Assembly: GCF_003206575.1 (NCBI RefSeq)
Contig: NZ_PZJO01000002.1
Location: forward strand, 668,080-732,079
DNA from: Salinicola endophyticus
Lineage (GTDB): Bacteria > Pseudomonadota > Gammaproteobacteria > Pseudomonadales > Halomonadaceae
Length of the DNA stretch: 64,000 nt
Direction: 5' to 3'
Positions 8,041-16,512 of this stretch are shown piece by piece. Each line of letters opens with the position of its first letter. Within the stretch, counting starts at the first letter, position 1. Both the position numbers and the translations under genes were made by a program. The notes beneath the pieces are model-generated. The model was not told the DNA's origin. It saw nothing but the letters and a program-made list of their open reading frames with translations, and did not search any database.

Positions 8041-9732
8041 TCAGTCGACGGTGGTCACGCCGGCGTCGGCCATCTGCGGCGCCCGCTGCGCCTCGGCCAG
8101 ATTGATCCCGGAGAGGATCGCCTTGAGCGAGGCACTGACGGTATCGCTGTCTTCGGCCACCGCGCAGATGCGCTGGCCGCCGACATTGAGCTGGACGAAG
8201 GCGATGGCGTTGGCGTCACTGTCACCGCCCAGCGAGTGCTCGCTGTAGTCGACGATTCCCACGCTGGTGCCGGTATGACGCTGCCAGGCATCAGTGAAGG
8301 AGGACATCGCACCGTTGCCCTTGCCCGACAGGCGCAGGGTCTCGGCACCCTGCCACAGGGTCACCTCGATGCCCTCCTCCTGCCCCTTGGAGAGGCGGTA
8401 GTCGGCCAGCGACAGCGGCGCTTCGCGCTGGAAGTTGTCGAACATCACCTGACGAATGATCTCGCTGGAGAGTTCGCTGGCGCGCACCTCGCTCTCCTTT
8501 TGCACGTGAGGTGCCAGCGCCAGCATCATCCAGCGCGGCAGGCTGATGCCATAGTCGCGCTCGAGCAGGAACGCCATGCCGCCCTTGCCGGACTGACTGT
8601 TGACGCGGATCACCGCCTGGTAGTCGCGGCCGATGTCGCGCGGATCGATGGGCAGATAGGCTACCTGCCACGGCTCATCGGGGCGCTGCTTCTTGAGCGA
8701 CTTGCGGATGGCGTCCTGGTGGCTGCCGGAGAAGGCGGTGTAGACCATCTCGCCGACCCAGGGGTGGCGCGGATGCATCGCGATACCGGTGCACTCCTGC
8801 ACCACCTGGATGATCTCGTCCGGGTTGGAGAGATCGAGTTCGGGATCGATACCCTGGCTGTAGAGATTCATCGCCAGGGTGACGATATCCATGTTGCCGG
8901 TACGCTCGCCGTTGCCCAGCAGGGTCCCCTCGACGCGCTCGGCGCCCGCCAGCAGCGCGAGCTCGGCAGAGGCCGCTGCCCCACCGCGGTCGTTGTGGGT
9001 GTGCACCGAGATGATCACGCTGTCGCGATTCTTGATGTGCTGGCAGAAGTACTCGATCTGATCGGCGTGGTGGTGAGGCCCGGCGACCTCGACCGTGGTC
9101 GGCAGGTTGAGGATGCACTTGTTGTCCGGGGTCGGCTGCCAGACGTCCATCACCGCCTCGCAGATCTCCAGCGAGAAGTCGATCTCGGTGCTGGAGAAGC
9201 TCTCCGGGGTGTACTCGAAGCACCACTCGATCTCCGGATAGCGCGCAGCGTAGGTCTTGACCCAGGTCGCCCCCTGCACCGCGATATCGACGATCCCTGC
9301 GCGGTCCATCTCGAACACCCGCTCGCGCTGGGTGGTGGAGGTGGAGTTGTAGAGGTGAACGATCGCCCGCCTGGCACCGACCAGCGATGCGAAGGTCTTC
9401 TCGATCAGATGTTCACGGCACTGCACCAGCACCGCGATGGTGACATCCTCGGGGATCTGATCCTCTTCGATCAGCCAGCGCACGAAGTCGTAATCCGGCT
9501 GGCTCGCCGAGGGGAAGCCGACCATCACTTCCTTGATCCCGACCTTGACGATCTGGTGCCAGAAACGCTGCTTCTGAGCCACGCTCATCGGCTCGAGCAG
9601 AGCCTGGTTGCCATCGCGTAGGTCTTCGCTGACCCAGATCGGGGCGTGATCGAGATCACGATCCGGCCACTGGCGGTCGAAGGCGGGTACCCGGGGGGCC
9701 GGGCGGTACTTGCGATGATCGAAGGCAGACAT
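8041..9732 (-). CDS. leuA: 2-isopropylmalate synthase
   Basis: A 563-residue enzyme that condenses 2-oxoisovalerate with acetyl-CoA in the first committed step of leucine synthesis. The TIM-barrel HMGL domain shows the metal/substrate motif SEDLRDGNQAL (Arg-Asp), HTHNDRGGAA (metal-binding His pair) and EGTLLGNGERTGN. The C-terminal regulatory LeuA dimer domain follows, containing DYSEHSLGGDSDANAIAFV, where leucine feedback would act. Length and sequence place it in the long (type 2) LeuA group of Pseudomonas and actinobacteria. The ATG at 9730-9732 has AGG nine bases upstream; an in-frame ATG three codons earlier overlaps that site. It is transcribed divergently from an Lrp/AsnC regulator 257 bp away, a natural candidate for leucine-responsive control. 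Confidence 0.95.
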   Translation of the reverse strand: MSAFDHRKYRPAPRVPAFDRQWPDRDLDHAPIWVSEDLRDGNQALLEPMSVAQKQRFWHQIVKVGIKEVMVGFPSASQPDYDFVRWLIEEDQIPEDVTIAVLVQCREHLIEKTFASLVGARRAIVHLYNSTSTTQRERVFEMDRAGIVDIAVQGATWVKTYAARYPEIEWCFEYTPESFSSTEIDFSLEICEAVMDVWQPTPDNKCILNLPTTVEVAGPHHHADQIEYFCQHIKNRDSVIISVHTHNDRGGAAASAELALLAGAERVEGTLLGNGERTGNMDIVTLAMNLYSQGIDPELDLSNPDEIIQVVQECTGIAMHPRHPWVGEMVYTAFSGSHQDAIRKSLKKQRPDEPWQVAYLPIDPRDIGRDYQAVIRVNSQSGKGGMAFLLERDYGISLPRWMMLALAPHVQKESEVRASELSSEIIRQVMFDNFQREAPLSLADYRLSKGQEEGIEVTLWQGAETLRLSGKGNGAMSSFTDAWQRHTGTSVGIVDYSEHSLGGDSDANAIAFVQLNVGGQRICAVAEDSDTVSASLKAILSGINLAEAQRAPQMADAGVTTVD

Positions 9733-9942
9733 GGCAACCATCCTGACGAGGTAAAAGAGCCGACGGATTGTGAGGCGCACCGTTGGGGCGAGCCCCGCTG
9801 TTGAGCCACCGCGGATCGCGGCGGAAACGGGGGCCGGACCCCGGATGCGGGAGCCGGCCCGAAGCTGCTTGTGGCAGCAGAGACAGTGTAAGGCTTTTGC
9901 GCCGACAGGACATTGCGAAGATCGATCTTTCTCGACGTCAGA

Positions 9943-9951
9943 TGGCATAAT
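9943..9951 (+). promoter_or_regulatory. Candidate extended -10 promoter of the Lrp/AsnC gene
   Basis: TGGCATAAT has the TG-n-CATAAT form of an extended -10 element, 38 bases before the lrp-like start. No good -35 is present at 17 bases, which extended -10 promoters can tolerate. Confidence 0.35.
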
Positions 9952-9988
9952 CTGCCAACCCTGAACAAACAAGAGATAGATACTGCCA

Positions 9989-10474
9989 ATGAAGCCGCCA
10001 CAACCCCTTTCGCTCGATCGCTACGACCAACGCATTCTCGAACTGATCCAGCAGGAGGGCCGGATCAGCAACCAGGAACTGGCCGAGCGCATCGGGCTTT
10101 CGCCCTCGCCCTGCCTGCGCCGCCTGCGCGCGCTGGAGGAGAGCGGCCTGATCCTCGGCTATCGTGCCCTGGTCGACGCACGACAGCTGGGCTACCGGTT
10201 GATGGCGCTGGTGCACATCTCCATGGATCGCCACACCCCGGAGCGCTTCGCCAACTTCGAGCGCCAGGTGGCGGCACTGCCCCAGGTACAGGAGTGCCTG
10301 ATGATCACCGGCCAGGAGGTCGACTATCAGCTCAAGATCCGGGTCGAGGACATGGACGGCTACCAGCAGCTTCTGCTGCAGCACATCACGCCGATCGAGG
10401 GCGTCTCCGGCGTCCACTCCAACTTCGTGCTGCGACCGGTGTTCGAAAATCGCGGCGTGCCGGTGGCGCCCTGA
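9989..10474 (+). CDS. Lrp/AsnC-family transcriptional regulator
   Basis: A 161-residue regulator. Residues about 10-60 form the winged helix-turn-helix, with DQRILELIQQEGRISNQELAERIG and LSPSPCLRRLRALEESG covering the two helices and linker; the rest is the RAM/AsnC effector domain (VQECLMITGQEVDYQLKI and VHSNFVLRPV). Length is typical (E. coli Lrp 164). Such proteins form octamers that bind amino acids and either activate or repress amino-acid genes. Divergent placement from leuA suggests it acts on leuA and on itself, but that is inference. A -10-like TGGCATAAT lies 38 bases upstream. The gene ends about 155 bp before the IalB-like gene. Confidence 0.92.
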   Translation: MKPPQPLSLDRYDQRILELIQQEGRISNQELAERIGLSPSPCLRRLRALEESGLILGYRALVDARQLGYRLMALVHISMDRHTPERFANFERQVAALPQVQECLMITGQEVDYQLKIRVEDMDGYQQLLLQHITPIEGVSGVHSNFVLRPVFENRGVPVAP

Positions 10475-10630
10475 CCCCCTATTCGGCAATCACGGCTGCC
10501 CCATTGGCGGTGACTGGCCACCTCTGCGCCGGGCATGCTGGAATGAGTTGAGCGCGTTCCCACGCGATGTACGAATTAGACCATACTCATGCATGACAAC
10601 ACGCGACCGATCACAACACAGGAAAATGCC

Positions 10631-11146
10631 ATGTCTTTTCGCCGTACCCTGCTCGCCTCGCTGCTGCCGCTGGCCGCCGCCATCCTGACCCCGGCGCAGG
10701 CTCAACAGCCGAGCGCACCGCAGGTCGATACCCAGCAGTTCCAGTCCTGGGAAGTGCGCTGCCCCAAGGGCGGGGAGGGCCAGAGCTGCGTGATGAGCCA
10801 GGTGGTCAACAACCCCGACAGCAACGATCCGCTGATGCGCGCCATGGTCGGTCATCCGGCCCAGGCCGACGGCCCGGTCATGGTCTTCCTGCTGCCGCTG
10901 GGCGTGCGCCTGGCGCCGGGTATTCAACTGCAGGTGGACGACAACAAGCCGGTGGGCATGCCCTATCAGGTCTGCCTGCAGCAAGGCTGCCGCGCCAATC
11001 TGGCGCTGTCGCCACAACTGCTCGCCCAGCTCCGCGGCGGCACCAAGGCCACCGTCAGCGCCATCGCCCCGGATGGCAAGCGGCTCAACATGGATCTGTC
11101 ACTGATGGGCTTCACCAGCGCCAGCCAGCGCATCGCCTCGCAGTAA
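10631..11146 (+). CDS. Invasion-associated locus B (IalB) family secreted protein
   Basis: This 171-residue protein has a Sec signal peptide (about residues 1-25, ending TPAQA|QQP) and a single IalB domain. Family marks include the early WEVRCPK and the pairing cysteines in SCVMSQVV, YQVCLQQGCRANL. The VRLAPGIQLQVD segment is also typical. IalB proteins are periplasmic or surface beta-rich proteins named from Bartonella, but they are widespread in free-living bacteria where their job is unknown. The ATG at 10631 has AGGAAA about eight bases upstream; 14 more codons are open upstream. No partner gene is obvious. Confidence 0.85.
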   Translation: MSFRRTLLASLLPLAAAILTPAQAQQPSAPQVDTQQFQSWEVRCPKGGEGQSCVMSQVVNNPDSNDPLMRAMVGHPAQADGPVMVFLLPLGVRLAPGIQLQVDDNKPVGMPYQVCLQQGCRANLALSPQLLAQLRGGTKATVSAIAPDGKRLNMDLSLMGFTSASQRIASQ

Positions 11147-11378
11147 AGAGCCCTCTCCCACACTCGAGATGCCAGGTCCGGCGCCGCGCGCCGGACCGAT
11201 CTCGGCGGCGCCCGCCAGGGCGCCTGCCACTGGCAGGCCCGCGCTTTTACCCACCCTCTTAGACGTTGGCGCAATTGTGCCCCCTTCGAGCGCTTGATAT
11301 GACTTTGTGTGCAAAAGTCATCTCACCCCGTTCCGCGCCGGCACGCCGCCAGCGCCCGAGAGATCCCCGAGAGGTTCC

Positions 11379-12347
11379 ATGAACGTCAAGCGCACCTTGA
11401 AGCTCCTGCTCGCCGCCGCCGTGGTGGCCTCCCCGGCGGCCTGGGCGGAATATCCCGACAAGCCCATCACCCTGATCGTGCCCTGGGCCGCCGGTGGCGG
11501 CACCGATGCCACCGCACGAATCATCGCCAGCGTGCTGGAGCAGGAGCTGGGGCAGACGATCAACGTGGTCAACCGCACCGGCGGCAGCGGCGTGGTCGGC
11601 CACACCGCCATCGCCAACGCCCGCCCGGATGGCTATACCCTGGGCCTGGCCACGGTGGAGCTGGACATGATGCACTGGCAGGGGCTCACCAGCCTGACCT
11701 ACCAGGACTTCACCCCGATCGGCCAGATCAACTTCGACTCGGCCAGCCTCTCGGTGGGCGAGGACTCCCCGTTCAAGGACCTCGAGGATTTCGTGGCCCA
11801 GGTCAAGTCGCACCCGGCGGGGACCTACACCGCCTCGGGCACCGGTCTCGGCGGCATCTGGCACGTGGCCCTGAACGGTTTTCTGATGGATCAGGGCATC
11901 GCCGCCGGCAAGCTGACCTGGATTCCCAGCCAGGGGTCGGCACCGGCGATGACCGAGCTCGCCTCCGGCAGCATCGACGTGGTCGCCTCCTCGCTACCGG
12001 AAGCTCGCGCCATGATCGAGGCCGGCGAGATTCGTAGCCTCGGCGTGATGACGCCGGAGCGCCTGAGCGGCTTCCCCGATATCCCCACCTTCCACGAGCA
12101 GCTGGGCAGCGACTTCAGTCTCGGCGCCTGGCGCGGCGTCGTCGGCCCCAAGGGGCTCGACGAGGCGGTGGTGAACCGGCTGGAAACGGCGCTGAAGACA
12201 GCCTATGACAGCGATGCCTACCAGAGCTTCATGGCCAAGCAGGGCTATGGTGTGGTGTGGCGTGATGCCGACGACTTCGAAACGCTGATGGCCGAGGACG
12301 ATGCCAAGTTCGGCGAGATCATGAAACAGATGGGGCTGGCCCACTGA
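11379..12347 (+). CDS. Tripartite tricarboxylate transporter solute-binding protein (TctC/Bug family)
   Basis: A 322-residue periplasmic binding protein with a signal peptide (VVASPAAWA|EYPDKP) and the Bug/TctC signature. The mature N-terminus YPDKPITLIVPWAAGGGTD is diagnostic, followed by VNRTGGSGVVGH and ANARPDGYTLG, which line the ligand cleft. It would bind a small carboxylate for a TctAB permease. No tctA or tctB is in the window, so this is an orphan receptor, a common arrangement in this family. GAGAGG precedes the ATG. The HpcH/HpaI aldolase gene begins 56 bp downstream, so the two are probably one transcript and the ligand may be related to the aldolase substrate. Confidence 0.92.
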   Translation: MNVKRTLKLLLAAAVVASPAAWAEYPDKPITLIVPWAAGGGTDATARIIASVLEQELGQTINVVNRTGGSGVVGHTAIANARPDGYTLGLATVELDMMHWQGLTSLTYQDFTPIGQINFDSASLSVGEDSPFKDLEDFVAQVKSHPAGTYTASGTGLGGIWHVALNGFLMDQGIAAGKLTWIPSQGSAPAMTELASGSIDVVASSLPEARAMIEAGEIRSLGVMTPERLSGFPDIPTFHEQLGSDFSLGAWRGVVGPKGLDEAVVNRLETALKTAYDSDAYQSFMAKQGYGVVWRDADDFETLMAEDDAKFGEIMKQMGLAH

Positions 12348-12403
12348 CGCCACCATAATGCCACCGGCGTCGCGAGACGCCGGATCACCAAGGACCGATA
12401 CGC

Positions 12404-13201
12404 ATGCAGCTCCCGCACAATCCGTTTCAGGCCGCGCTGGATGGACAGACCCGCTATGGTTGCTGGGCCGGCTTCGGCACCGGCTATGCCACCGAGATAC
12501 TCGCCACCACCGGCTTCGACTGGCTGCTGATCGATGGCGAGCACGCTCCCAATACCGTGCCCAGCATCCTGGCGCAGCTGCAGGCGGTGGCACCCTACGC
12601 CTGTGCGCCGGTGGTGCGCTGTGTCAATCACGACCCGGCGCTGCTCAAGCAGCTCCTCGATATCGGTACCCAGACGCTGATGGTGCCGATGGTCGACACC
12701 GCCGAGCAGGCAGCGCAGCTGGTCGCGGCGACCCGCTATCCGCCCCGAGGCTTCCGTGGCGTAGGCGGCGGGCTCACCCGTGCCACGCGCTGGGACGCGA
12801 TTCCCGACTATCTCGCCCGGGCCCACGAGACGCTCTGCCTGATCGTTCAGGTCGAATCCCGCGCCGGGGTCGACAACGCCGCAGCGATCGCCGCCACCGA
12901 AGGTGTGGATGCGATCTTCGTCGGGCCGATCGACCTCTCCACCGGCGTCGGCCATGTCGGCAACCCCAACCATCCCGACGTCCAGGCGATGATCCGCCAC
13001 ACCTTGGAGGTCACCAAGGCCGCGGGCAAGGCGGCCGGCATCCTGGCGCCGGCCGAAGCGGACGCCAAGCGCTACGCCGAGTGGGGGTTCGATTTCATCG
13101 CCGTGGGTATCGATATCAGCCTGCTGCGTCAGGCAGCACTCGAGACGGTGTCGCGTTATAAAGAGGACGTCTCCCCGACGCCCTCGAGTCTGGGATATTG
13201 A
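12404..13201 (+). CDS. HpcH/HpaI-family class II aldolase
   Basis: A 265-residue TIM-barrel metal-dependent aldolase of the 4-hydroxy-2-oxo-heptanedioate / 2-dehydro-3-deoxyglucarate aldolase family. Diagnostic pieces are DWLLIDGEHAPNT (active-site His-Ala-Pro), IVQVESRAGVDN (metal-ligand Glu), and FVGPIDLSTGVGH (metal-ligand Asp). Such enzymes split 4-hydroxy-2-oxo acids into pyruvate plus an aldehyde. Substrate ranges are broad, so HpaI, GarL or RhmA function cannot be separated here. AGGA precedes the start. It follows the TctC-type binding protein by 56 bp in the same direction, which suggests catabolism of an imported carboxylate. A strong hairpin follows at 13242-13270. Confidence 0.9.
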   Translation: MQLPHNPFQAALDGQTRYGCWAGFGTGYATEILATTGFDWLLIDGEHAPNTVPSILAQLQAVAPYACAPVVRCVNHDPALLKQLLDIGTQTLMVPMVDTAEQAAQLVAATRYPPRGFRGVGGGLTRATRWDAIPDYLARAHETLCLIVQVESRAGVDNAAAIAATEGVDAIFVGPIDLSTGVGHVGNPNHPDVQAMIRHTLEVTKAAGKAAGILAPAEADAKRYAEWGFDFIAVGIDISLLRQAALETVSRYKEDVSPTPSSLGY

Positions 13202-13231
13202 TGCCACGCCAGGTGAAAGATAAAACGCCCC

Positions 13232-13270
13232 AAAGCGAAAAAGCCCCGGCCACACCAAGTGGCCGGGGCT
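13232..13270 (-). terminator. Intrinsic terminator of the DUF1127 gene (possibly bidirectional)
   Basis: A 12-bp perfect stem (AGCCCCGGCCAC with GTGGCCGGGGCT). On the minus strand it is followed by TTTTTCGCTTT, so it terminates the minus-strand DUF1127 transcript and may also stop the aldolase transcript from the other side. Confidence 0.8.
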
Positions 13271-13273
13271 TCG

Positions 13274-13549
13274 CTAAGCGAGCGTTTCTCCACAATATCG
13301 ACACACTCGCGGCGCGGCTTCCGGCGCCTCGGCGACCGAGGCTTTCCGCGTATCGGCGGTTGCCGGCGCCGGCGGTGCGCCGCACTTTATCTCCGTGCTG
13401 ACTGGCACGATCGTGCCCTGTTCTGCGCGCAGGCCGATATCCCGCAGCATGTGGGCATTGAGATGGGAGAGCGCACGCCAGTCCTGCCGGCGGCGACGGG
13501 CGAGAGCCAGGCGGGCCTTGAGCGCATCGATGAGAGTCGTCAGTTTCAT
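13274..13549 (-). CDS. DUF1127 (YjiS-like) small protein with Cys-x-x-Cys tail
   Basis: A 91-residue protein whose N-terminal half fits DUF1127: a basic stretch ARRRRQDWRALSHL, then NAHMLRDIGL. These are small RNA-binding-like proteins; some alpha-proteobacterial members affect RNA turnover and phosphate or carbon metabolism. The C-terminal half is proline/alanine-rich and ends VCRYCGETLA, a single Cys-x-x-Cys that is not part of the usual DUF1127 domain (about 45 residues). The start at 13549 has GGAG nine bases upstream. A 12-bp perfect inverted repeat lies about 70 bases upstream, and a strong terminator follows the stop codon closely. Function unknown. Confidence 0.75.
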   Translation of the reverse strand: MKLTTLIDALKARLALARRRRQDWRALSHLNAHMLRDIGLRAEQGTIVPVSTEIKCGAPPAPATADTRKASVAEAPEAAPRVCRYCGETLA

Positions 13550-14072
13550 ACTTGTCCACTCCGTCAGTCGGAGGCCGGACAAGTATCGCGATGATGGCGG
13601 GTAAGACTTTCCACTCTCTATCGGCCGCGATACTCGTCGCGGCCGATAACGATCTGTTACCCCAGGCGCACGACGTGACGACGAACTCGATTATTGTGCT
13701 GGCGCACATGGATCGAGAACATCGAAAAGGTCGGGCGATGGAATAGGGTCATGATCGCGTCCAGGGAAAATACCGATATCGGCAGAAATGCCGGCGTGTC
13801 TGAATGACACTTGCGGCCCTTTCGATTAAAGCGAGAGCCATTAGACGCGTCAATATGCTTATCGAAAAAAGTGCTCGATATCACGCAATCGTGCGACAGC
13901 AAAAAACCGCAACCCCAGATCATCTATCGCCAGGGTCACGGTTCGGTAGCGCTGCAGGACAAGACGACATAGATTCATCGTCGCAGCACTTTCATCGCTT
14001 TCAGCATCTTGGCGTCGTCACACGCTCAAGGGCCGACCACCGGCCTCGGCCGAGTGACGACCGCATCGTTTC
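13550..14072. other. Intergenic region with one strong inverted repeat
   Basis: No convincing gene is seen in this 520-bp stretch; base composition falls toward its right half. The only clear structure is a hairpin at 13619-13648, listed separately. Short open frames on both strands lack ribosome sites or recognisable domains. Confidence 0.4.
13619..13648. repeat. 12-bp perfect inverted repeat upstream of the DUF1127 gene
   Basis: TATCGGCCGCGA and TCGCGGCCGATA flank the loop TACTCG. There is no U tract on either strand, so it does not look like a terminator. Its place about 70 bases upstream of the DUF1127 start suggests a leader hairpin or operator. Confidence 0.6.
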
Positions 14073-14276
14073 TCAGGCGTAGGTGTTGATCTGGGTGCCG
14101 ACAGTACCGGTGGCGGCCAGCTTGGGCTCCGGGGCCATCGAGTCCATCAGCTGCGCGACCTGCGCGGACTGATTGTCGAGCGAGCGCTTGAGCAGCGACG
14201 CCTGCATGTCCTGATCCTGATTGAACTGCTGCAGCGCGACTCCGGCACCGACGACAGCATTGACTGCACTATCCAT
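14073..14276 (-). CDS. YjfB-like putative motility protein
   Basis: A 67-residue protein matching the small YjfB family (putative motility protein). Typical features are an early hydrophobic/alanine stretch, then ALQQFNQDQDMQASLLKRSL, a helical region with SAQVAQLMDSM, and a C-terminus GTQINTYA, which is the conserved G-x-x-I/L-N-x-x-A/V ending. The start is fixed by GGGAG seven bases upstream; a longer open frame upstream is not used. The family occurs near flagellar genes in some species, but its function is not known, and no flagellar genes are near here. A chemotaxis receptor is present 35 kb away, consistent with a motile organism. Confidence 0.75.
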   Translation of the reverse strand: MDSAVNAVVGAGVALQQFNQDQDMQASLLKRSLDNQSAQVAQLMDSMAPEPKLAATGTVGTQINTYA

Positions 14277-14422
14277 AGGAGACTCCCTATTTCCTGTTCT
14301 CGGTTGAGAGGGATTACCCTCAGATCTTCTATCGGCGGCTGTCACCTCAGGCTTTAGCTTATAGACTGCCGGTTCGACACTCGGCACGCCACTGCCCATC
14401 CCCACGCGGAGATGATACTTCG

Positions 14423-15079
14423 ATGATTCAGTTTTCACGATCGATGTGCAAGCGCATCCCGATGCGCCTCGCTGTGACCTTGGCCGCGACGGGGGCCACG
14501 GCGCTGCTGGCCGGCTGTCAGTCCCAGCCACAGGACGCCGCCGCCGGCAGCCGCGAGGCGCAACGCACCTTCCATAGCGCCGAGGCCGGCGTGACCCTCA
14601 CCTACCCGGCGACGCTCGAGCGCATCGACGGCAATGCTGACACACAGGCGATCCAGGGCTACTTCGACAACGGCAGCTGGAAGCTCGACGCCTCGGCGCC
14701 CGGCGAGGCCTTGATCACCCTCGCCCTGCCCGGCTCGGATGCCATCACCACCGGACTCTGGCGCCTGGGCATCAGCCGCGACCCGGAAGCGGTACGCCAG
14801 TGCCAGCGCCCGCCCGCCAACGCCCAGCGCGAGTCGAGCCCGAGCACCCTCGATGGCCACGCTGTCGTCGTCTTCACCCAGAGCGATGCCGGCATGAATC
14901 ACTTCCGCGAGGTCGAGAGCTATCGCAGCGTGATCGCGGCAACCTGCTACGCCATCGACCTGATCGTCGAGGGCAGCAACGGTGAAGTCTATGATCCGCC
15001 ACGTCAGGCCCCCTTCTCGCGTGAAGCAGCGCATCAGGCACTACGCGAGATCAACGCCGGCCTGCACCTGGACGGATGA
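14423..15079 (+). CDS. Lipoprotein of unknown function
   Basis: A 218-residue predicted lipoprotein. The signal peptide ends in lipobox LLAGC (Cys near residue 32 of this start, or 19 if the in-frame ATG at 14462 is used). The upstream ATG at 14423 has GGAGA nine bases before it, so I list that one. The mature part contains FHSAEAGVTLTYPATLERI, a pattern seen in PsbP-like or other envelope lipoprotein beta-domains, and EVESYRSVIAATCYAIDLIVEG. Two cysteines (VRQCQRP and ATCYAID) might form a disulfide in the periplasm. I do not recognise the family. It lies 81 bp before nfo, possibly on the same transcript. Confidence 0.7.
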   Translation: MIQFSRSMCKRIPMRLAVTLAATGATALLAGCQSQPQDAAAGSREAQRTFHSAEAGVTLTYPATLERIDGNADTQAIQGYFDNGSWKLDASAPGEALITLALPGSDAITTGLWRLGISRDPEAVRQCQRPPANAQRESSPSTLDGHAVVVFTQSDAGMNHFREVESYRSVIAATCYAIDLIVEGSNGEVYDPPRQAPFSREAAHQALREINAGLHLDG

Positions 15080-15160
15080 GCGGCAGCGGAAAGCCGCCGG
15101 CGCTGGCGGCTGCTAAACTCGAGGCCCCGCGACACACGACGAGTGACGAATAGAGAAGCC

Positions 15161-16009
15161 ATGAAGACCATAGGAGCGCACGTCAGCGCCGCAGGCGGCG
15201 TCGATCAGGCGGTGATCCGCGCCACCGAGATCGGCGCCAACGCCTTTGCCCTGTTCACCAAGAACCAGCGCCAGTGGCAGGCCAAGCCGCTGGAGGCGAA
15301 GACCATCGAGGCGTTCAAGCGCGCCTGTGACACCCACGGCTTCGGTCCCGGCCAGATCCTGCCCCACGACAGCTACCTGATCAATCTGGGCCACCCCGAG
15401 CCGGAGGGCCTGGCCAAGTCCCGCGCCGCCTTTGTCGACGAGTGTCAGCGCTGCGAGCAGCTGGGGCTCGAGCTTCTGAACTTTCACCCCGGCAGCCATC
15501 TCAACAAGATCAGCGAGTCCGAGTGCCTGGCGCGGATCGCCGAGTCGATCAACCAGGCCCATGCGGCCACCGAGTTCGTCGTCGCAGTGATCGAGAACAC
15601 CGCCGGCCAGGGCACCAATCTGGGCTTTCGCTTCGAGCATCTGGCCGAGATCATCGACCAGGTCGAGGACAAGTCCCGGGTCGGCGCCTGCATCGATACC
15701 TGCCACGCCTTCGCCGCCGGCTACGAGTTACGCAGCGCCGCCGACGCCACCACCATGCTCGATACTTTCGAGCGCGTGGTGGGACGGCGCTATCTGCGTG
15801 GCATGCATCTCAACGACGCCAAGAGCACCTTCGCCAGCCGCGTCGACCGCCACCACAGTCTGGGCCAGGGCAATATCGGCAGCGAGGGCTTTGCCGCGCT
15901 GATGCGTGACCCGCGCACCGACGATATCCCGCTGATTCTGGAGACCATCGAGCCGGCAATCTGGCCGCAGGAGATCCAGTGGCTGCGCGATCAGCAGCTC
16001 GGCGCCTGA
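15161..16009 (+). CDS. nfo: Endonuclease IV (AP endonuclease)
   Basis: A 282-residue DNA-repair enzyme that cuts 5' of abasic sites and removes 3' blocking groups in base-excision repair. The start [14 protein letters not shown] is diagnostic. Trinuclear zinc-site segments are all present: [64 protein letters not shown] and LILETIE. Length matches E. coli Nfo (285). The initiating ATG at 15161 is the one at the usual family position; six further codons are open upstream. It may be co-transcribed with the preceding lipoprotein. The gene looks complete and functional. Confidence 0.97.
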   Translation: MKTIGAHVSAAGGVDQAVIRATEIGANAFALFTKNQRQWQAKPLEAKTIEAFKRACDTHGFGPGQILPHDSYLINLGHPEPEGLAKSRAAFVDECQRCEQLGLELLNFHPGSHLNKISESECLARIAESINQAHAATEFVVAVIENTAGQGTNLGFRFEHLAEIIDQVEDKSRVGACIDTCHAFAAGYELRSAADATTMLDTFERVVGRRYLRGMHLNDAKSTFASRVDRHHSLGQGNIGSEGFAALMRDPRTDDIPLILETIEPAIWPQEIQWLRDQQLGA

Positions 16010-16066
16010 CCCTTACGCTTGGCGCGGCACCCGAGGTGCGGCGCCCCTGAATAGGATAATGACCCC

Positions 16067-16354
16067 ATGGATGGATTCTTTCACTGGCTCGGCGATGCCA
16101 TCGGTCGCGTCATCCGTAGCGTCGTCGGCCTGCTCGACAGCCTGTTCGGCGGCCTGTGGCGGGCGATGGACGGCTTCGTCGACGGCCTCACTCAGGCCCT
16201 GGGCATCAGCGACTCGGTCTTCAGCCTCGGCGTGCTGGTGATCGGCGTGCTGCTGCTGATCAGCGGCGTGCGCGCCCTGCTGCGCGGCGGCGTGGTCGGC
16301 GGTGTGATCGGCCTGCTGCTGGGGCTGCTGGTGCTTGGCTGGCTGATCCAGTAG
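16067..16354 (+). CDS. Small membrane protein of unknown function
   Basis: A 95-residue protein with an amphipathic N-terminal half (WLGDAIGRVIRSVVGLLDSL repeated in style by GGLWRAMDGFVDGL) and a hydrophobic C-terminal half. The latter could form two transmembrane helices, SLGVLVIGVLLLISGV and a Gly/Leu-rich GVIGLLLGLLVLGWLIQ at the very end. No family recognised. It follows nfo by 57 bp and precedes the aldehyde dehydrogenase by 158 bp. Codon usage resembles its neighbours, so it is probably real. Confidence 0.6.
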   Translation: MDGFFHWLGDAIGRVIRSVVGLLDSLFGGLWRAMDGFVDGLTQALGISDSVFSLGVLVIGVLLLISGVRALLRGGVVGGVIGLLLGLLVLGWLIQ

Positions 16355-16512
16355 GAGCGGCACCGTCGGCATTATCCTGCTGCCGGCGTGCCCGATCCTG
16401 TGACGCTTTGGGGGTGCGGCTTGTCAGCCCGCCCCACCTCTACCACCTTGAGAGTCCGGACATATGAGGCGGCGCCCGCGGGCGCCGCAGGACCGACAAG
16501 GAGGCGTCAAGC

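Noticed and set aside
9733-9988. Leucine attenuator leader peptide upstream of leuA
   Set aside because: A frame starting MSCRRKSLTLSLLPQ is leucine-rich only in part, and no matching terminator/antiterminator pair was found before leuA.
13657-13923. 88-codon minus-strand open frame in the DUF1127 intergenic region
   Set aside because: No ribosome site and no recognisable domain; the region is AT-richer non-coding DNA.
15143-15160. Earlier ATG for nfo
   Set aside because: The ATG at 15161 gives the standard family N-terminus; six extra codons are not conserved.
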